From CAYHZL01 sp964361075 (GTDB lineage Bacteria; Bacteroidota; Ignavibacteria; UBA10030; UBA8401): 8,436 bases of DNA. Below, piece after piece: positions 6,691 through 8,436 of this stretch. Where the stretch lies: NCBI GenBank assembly GCA_964361075.1, contig CAYHZL010000157.1:1-8436 (forward strand), read 5' to 3'. Both the position numbers and the translations under genes were made by a program. The notes under the pieces were generated by a model. The model searched no databases. It was given only the letters and a program-made list of their open reading frames with translations, and was not told the origin of the DNA. Positions within the stretch are counted from its first letter, which is position 1; each line of letters opens with the position of its first letter.

Positions 6691-7082
6691 TGCCGCAAAA
6701 AGATTCCCATGTCAATCAAGCAATAAGGAATCTTAAATTTATTGATGCAGGTGCACAATGCTATGATATTGTGGGTGAATATTGCGAGTGGTATATGACT
6801 GTTAAGTTTTATACCGCGTTGCATTTGATTGACGCAGTATTGGCAATAAATCAGTTTCACCCTTCCGATCACAAGGCGAGAAATACTGGAATATTTAAAT
6901 TAAAAACAATGTTCTCATTAAATTGCGCAAAAAGATACCATGAACTTTACAATTTTTCTAAAAAAGCAAGGTATCTTCAAGGAAATGCTATCAATAGTTT
7001 AAAACAAGATTTAAATGACTTTGAAATAGCATTTGAAGAAATTAAGAACGAGATAGAAGAAAAACACGGAATTAAAATTTAA
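6690..7082 (+). CDS. HEPN-like all-helical protein
   Basis: A 130-residue, cytosolic, all-helical protein resembling HEPN-domain families. Visible features are the helix WYMTVKFYTALHLIDAVLA (34-52) with His45, then HPSDHKARN (57-65) with His61, Arg64 and Asn65. RYHELYNFSKKARY (82-95) and a charged C-terminal helix (103-126) follow. The order F-Y-x-A-L-H, H-P-x-x-H-x-x-R-N, Y-x-x-L-x-x-x-S-x-x-A-R-Y is one I associate with HEPN-like proteins. HEPN domains often act as RNases or as helper domains in toxin-antitoxin and defence systems. The canonical R-x(4-6)-H RNase motif is not clear here (His61 precedes Arg64), so activity is uncertain. The start codon shares its A with the upstream TGA and there is no Shine-Dalgarno sequence, pointing to translational coupling. 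The stop codon lies inside the terminator stem. Confidence 0.7.
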   Translation: MPQKDSHVNQAIRNLKFIDAGAQCYDIVGEYCEWYMTVKFYTALHLIDAVLAINQFHPSDHKARNTGIFKLKTMFSLNCAKRYHELYNFSKKARYLQGNAINSLKQDLNDFEIAFEEIKNEIEEKHGIKI

Positions 7083-7106
7083 AGCCGAGTCTAACTCGGC
7101 TTTTTT
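7081..7106 (+). terminator. Intrinsic terminator of the HEPN cassette
   Basis: AAAGCCGAG (7081-7089) pairs with CTCGGCTTT (7095-7103) over 9 bp around a 5-base loop, and six T residues run from 7101 to 7106. The HEPN stop codon TAA (7080-7082) overlaps the stem. The A-rich left arm would also let it work on the minus strand. Confidence 0.9.
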
Positions 7107-7122
7107 ATTTACATCCCCTTTA

Positions 7123-7136
7123 CCCCTTAAAAGGGG
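7123..7136. repeat. Short C/G-run inverted repeat
   Basis: CCCCTT (7123-7128) and AAGGGG (7131-7136) form a compact palindrome with an AA centre, in a run that also holds CCCCTTTA just upstream (7116-7123). It lies directly 3' of the decayed minus-strand frame and may be a dispersed repeat or an old terminator. Confidence 0.35.
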
Positions 7137-7138
7137 GA

Positions 7139-7222
7139 TTACATTCGTAGCTTCAACTTCTTCGCAATATCCTCACCAACTAATTTCGCCAAGCACTACT
7201 GCTCTTCCTCTTTTGTAAATCC
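7139..7222 (-). pseudogene. Possible decayed C-terminal gene fragment
   Basis: Read on the minus strand, this stretch encodes GFTKEEEQ, a stop codon (TAG), then CLAKLVGEDIAKKLKLRM and a TAA stop at 7141-7139. The amphipathic, charged helix with protein-like composition looks like the end of a real protein whose upstream part is gone and which carries an internal stop. Another TAG lies directly upstream of the first glycine. I cannot name the parent family. Chance is not excluded, as the fragment is short. Confidence 0.3.
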
Positions 7223-7355
7223 CTAAAGACATGTTTGCATTTTATACCGACTGAAATATTGCATTAAGCCATGAATATTTCCGATATTTGTTACAGTCAG
7301 ATCGTCTAATTGAGTAATACAACAAATAACTTTTAACGCGGAAACGCAAGAATAC

Positions 7356-7360
7356 GGAAG
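7356..7360 (+). promoter_or_regulatory. Shine-Dalgarno sequence for the GH16 gene
   Basis: GGAAG lies 4 bases before the ATG at 7365, which supports this start. A weak promoter-like pair, TTGC (7259-7262) and GATATTTG (7283-7290) with 20 bases between, resembles the Bacteroidota TTTG/TAnnTTTG arrangement. Confidence 0.5.
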
Positions 7361-7364
7361 AGAT

Positions 7365-8210
7365 ATGAAACTCGTGAGAAAATATGAATTGCTATTATTG
7401 TGTTTGTTCATACATGCAGCATTTGGTTGCAATAAAAAAATCGGCGGCGATGAGCCAACTGCATCTCAAACTCCTGTGCCTTCTTTGGATGGATGGACAC
7501 TTGTATGGAACGATGAATTTGACGGACCGAACATCGATGCTACAAAGTGGAGTTACGAAGTGAATGGCAATGGCGGCGGCAATAATGAATTGCAATATTA
7601 CACAGATCGCCCAAAAAATTCTTACATCGACAGCGGAAAACTTGTGATCCAAGCGCTCCAAGAAAATTATTCCGGAAGAAATTATACATCCGCTCGTATG
7701 CGAACGCTGGGTAAAGGTGATTGGTTGTATGGACGTTTTGATATTCGCGCAAAACTTCCATACGGCACCGGAACATGGCCTGCGATATGGATGTTGCCGA
7801 CCGATAAGTTTTACGGCGACTGGCCGCAAAGCGGAGAAATTGATATTATGGAACATGTCGGATACGATCCGAATGTGATTCATGCTTCAACGCATACTCT
7901 AAAATACTACTTCAAAATTAACACTCAAAAAACTGCGACAATTAAATTGACAAACGTCTTCACCGAGTTCCATATATACACTATGGAATGGTATTCGGAC
8001 AGGATTGATTGTTTTGTAGATGGCACGAAATATTTTTCATCATTGAATGACAGCACAGGATGGCAGGCATGGCCGTTCGATAAACGCTTTCATCTCTTAC
8101 TCAATGTAGCAATTGGAGGCGATTGGGGCGGAGTAAAAGGCGTGGATAACTCCATCTTCCCGCAAAAAATGGAGGTGGATTATGTGCGTGTCTATAAAAA
8201 ATCAAATTAA
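7365..8210 (+). CDS. GH16 family endo-beta-glucanase lipoprotein (laminarinase-like)
   Basis: Predicted outer-membrane lipoprotein that hydrolyses beta-1,3- or mixed-linkage beta-1,3/1,4-glucans (laminarin, lichenin). An N-terminal signal (MKLVRKYELLLLCLFIHAAFGC) ends in a lipobox-like AAFG/C with lipidated Cys22. A short linker to about residue 40 follows. The GH16 jelly-roll domain spans about 44-278: WNDEFDG (48-54), NNELQYYT (73-80), GRFDIRAKLPYGTGTWPAIWML (123-144), catalytic GEIDIMEH (157-164) and a final MEVDYVRVY. Glu158 is the expected nucleophile, Asp160 the assisting acid and Glu163 the acid/base. The extra Met between Asp and Glu gives the beta-bulge form E-x-D-x-x-E typical of laminarinases rather than the lichenase E-I-D-I-E form. 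The length, 281 aa, is normal for a single-domain enzyme. Unlike the two large upstream proteins it lacks a T9SS domain. The gene appears to be transcribed alone. Linkage preference cannot be settled from sequence. Confidence 0.95.
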   Translation: MKLVRKYELLLLCLFIHAAFGCNKKIGGDEPTASQTPVPSLDGWTLVWNDEFDGPNIDATKWSYEVNGNGGGNNELQYYTDRPKNSYIDSGKLVIQALQENYSGRNYTSARMRTLGKGDWLYGRFDIRAKLPYGTGTWPAIWMLPTDKFYGDWPQSGEIDIMEHVGYDPNVIHASTHTLKYYFKINTQKTATIKLTNVFTEFHIYTMEWYSDRIDCFVDGTKYFSSLNDSTGWQAWPFDKRFHLLLNVAIGGDWGGVKGVDNSIFPQKMEVDYVRVYKKSN

Positions 8211-8240
8211 AAAATAAGGTAACTGCTCAGCGTGTTTTTT

Positions 8241-8290
8241 GTCCCGAAGGTTCGCCACGGCGAATGGTGGCGAAGCCATCCCTTCGGGAC
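8241..8290. repeat. Large two-step palindrome
   Basis: GTCCCGAAGG (8241-8250) pairs with CCTTCGGGAC (8281-8290), and the adjoining TTCGCCAC (8251-8258) pairs with GTGGCGAA (8267-8274). This gives 18 perfect base pairs with an 8-base loop and a 6-base one-sided bulge (GCCATC). No T-run follows on the + strand. The outer arm recurs at 8406-8415 and TTCGCCA recurs at 8291-8297, so this is likely a member of a dispersed palindromic repeat family. Confidence 0.7.
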
Positions 8291-8366
8291 TTCGCCAGAT
8301 GTTCCAAGTGAATGGCGTTGCCACCTTCGGCATAATTTCAGTATTTCCAAAGAAAATGAATCCCCC

Positions 8367-8392
8367 GTCCCGATTAAAAAACAAATCGGGAC
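8367..8392. repeat. 9-bp perfect inverted repeat, TCCCGATT type
   Basis: GTCCCGATT (8367-8375) and AATCGGGAC (8384-8392) are exact reverse complements around an A-rich 8-base loop. The core matches the hairpin at 5824-5864. There is no T-run on either side. Confidence 0.55.
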
Positions 8393-8405
8393 ACCCCCTT
8401 TTCAA

Positions 8406-8436
8406 GTCCCGAAGGGATGCCCTTGGCAGGGGATTT
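8406..8436. repeat. Further repeat copy, cut by the window end
   Basis: GTCCCGAAGGGATG (8406-8419) is the exact reverse complement of CATCCCTTCGGGAC (8277-8290), a 14-base match. It is followed by TGCC...GGCA (8418-8421 with 8425-8428). The element probably continues beyond the window. With 8241-8290 it makes about 200 bases of repeat-dense DNA after the GH16 gene with no supported gene. Confidence 0.5.

Noticed and set aside
6220..7082. Classic MNT-HEPN toxin-antitoxin pair
   Set aside because: The first protein lacks the nucleotidyltransferase GSxxxxxSDxD signature, so only a looser HEPN-associated pair can be claimed.
7395..7883. 162-codon minus-strand frame
   Set aside because: It is antisense to the GH16 gene, rich in Cys, His and Ile in a pattern typical of a shadow frame, while the + strand frame has an unmistakable catalytic motif.
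8202..8405. 67-codon minus-strand frame across the end of the window
   Set aside because: It lies almost entirely in the palindromic repeat cluster and its sequence simply translates the repeats; there is no domain or ribosome binding site.
8241..8436. CRISPR array
   Set aside because: The repeats are palindromic, in both orientations and irregularly spaced, with no constant-length spacers.

Overview
The window looks like a chromosomal piece from a bacterium of the Bacteroidota/Chlorobi side of the tree, most likely an Ignavibacteria-type or related uncultured lineage. The main evidence is a pair of C-terminal type IX secretion (T9SS) type A sorting domains of the NYPNPFNPST...IYD.LGRE.ATLVNE form, carried by two neighbouring secreted proteins. 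A SBBP-repeat beta-propeller protein and a GH16 glucanase lipoprotein fit the same picture. All five intact genes are on the + strand. Base composition is moderately AT-rich, and visibly more AT-rich across the small two-gene cassette at 6220-7082.

Layout. (1) 1-2579: a large secreted S41-family peptidase whose true ATG begins one base before the window. (2) 2571-2707: a spacer packed with three hairpins. (3) 2708-5707: a 999-residue secreted SBBP beta-propeller protein with 15 full repeats plus one half repeat and a T9SS signal closely related to that of gene 1, followed by a very strong intrinsic terminator. (4) 5708-6219: about 510 bp without a convincing gene, holding four or five inverted repeats and an operator-like dyad next to the following start codon. 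(5) 6220-7082: a translationally coupled pair (TGATG overlap), made of an unrecognised 156-residue protein and a 130-residue HEPN-like helical protein, closed by a terminator. (6) 7083-7364: a spacer with what looks like a decayed gene end on the minus strand. (7) 7365-8210: a GH16 endo-beta-glucanase lipoprotein. (8) 8211-8436: a cluster of palindromic, probably dispersed repeats running off the window.

How the parts fit. Genes 1, 2 and 5 point outward: two are cargo for T9SS and one is an outer-membrane lipoprotein that would cut beta-1,3/1,4-glucans, so the window reads as a saprophytic or polymer-degrading surface repertoire. The two-gene HEPN cassette is unlike its surroundings in size, composition and lack of Shine-Dalgarno sequences. 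It is the best candidate here for an uncharacterised toxin-antitoxin-like or defence-related module. That is inference from architecture, not shown by the sequence alone.
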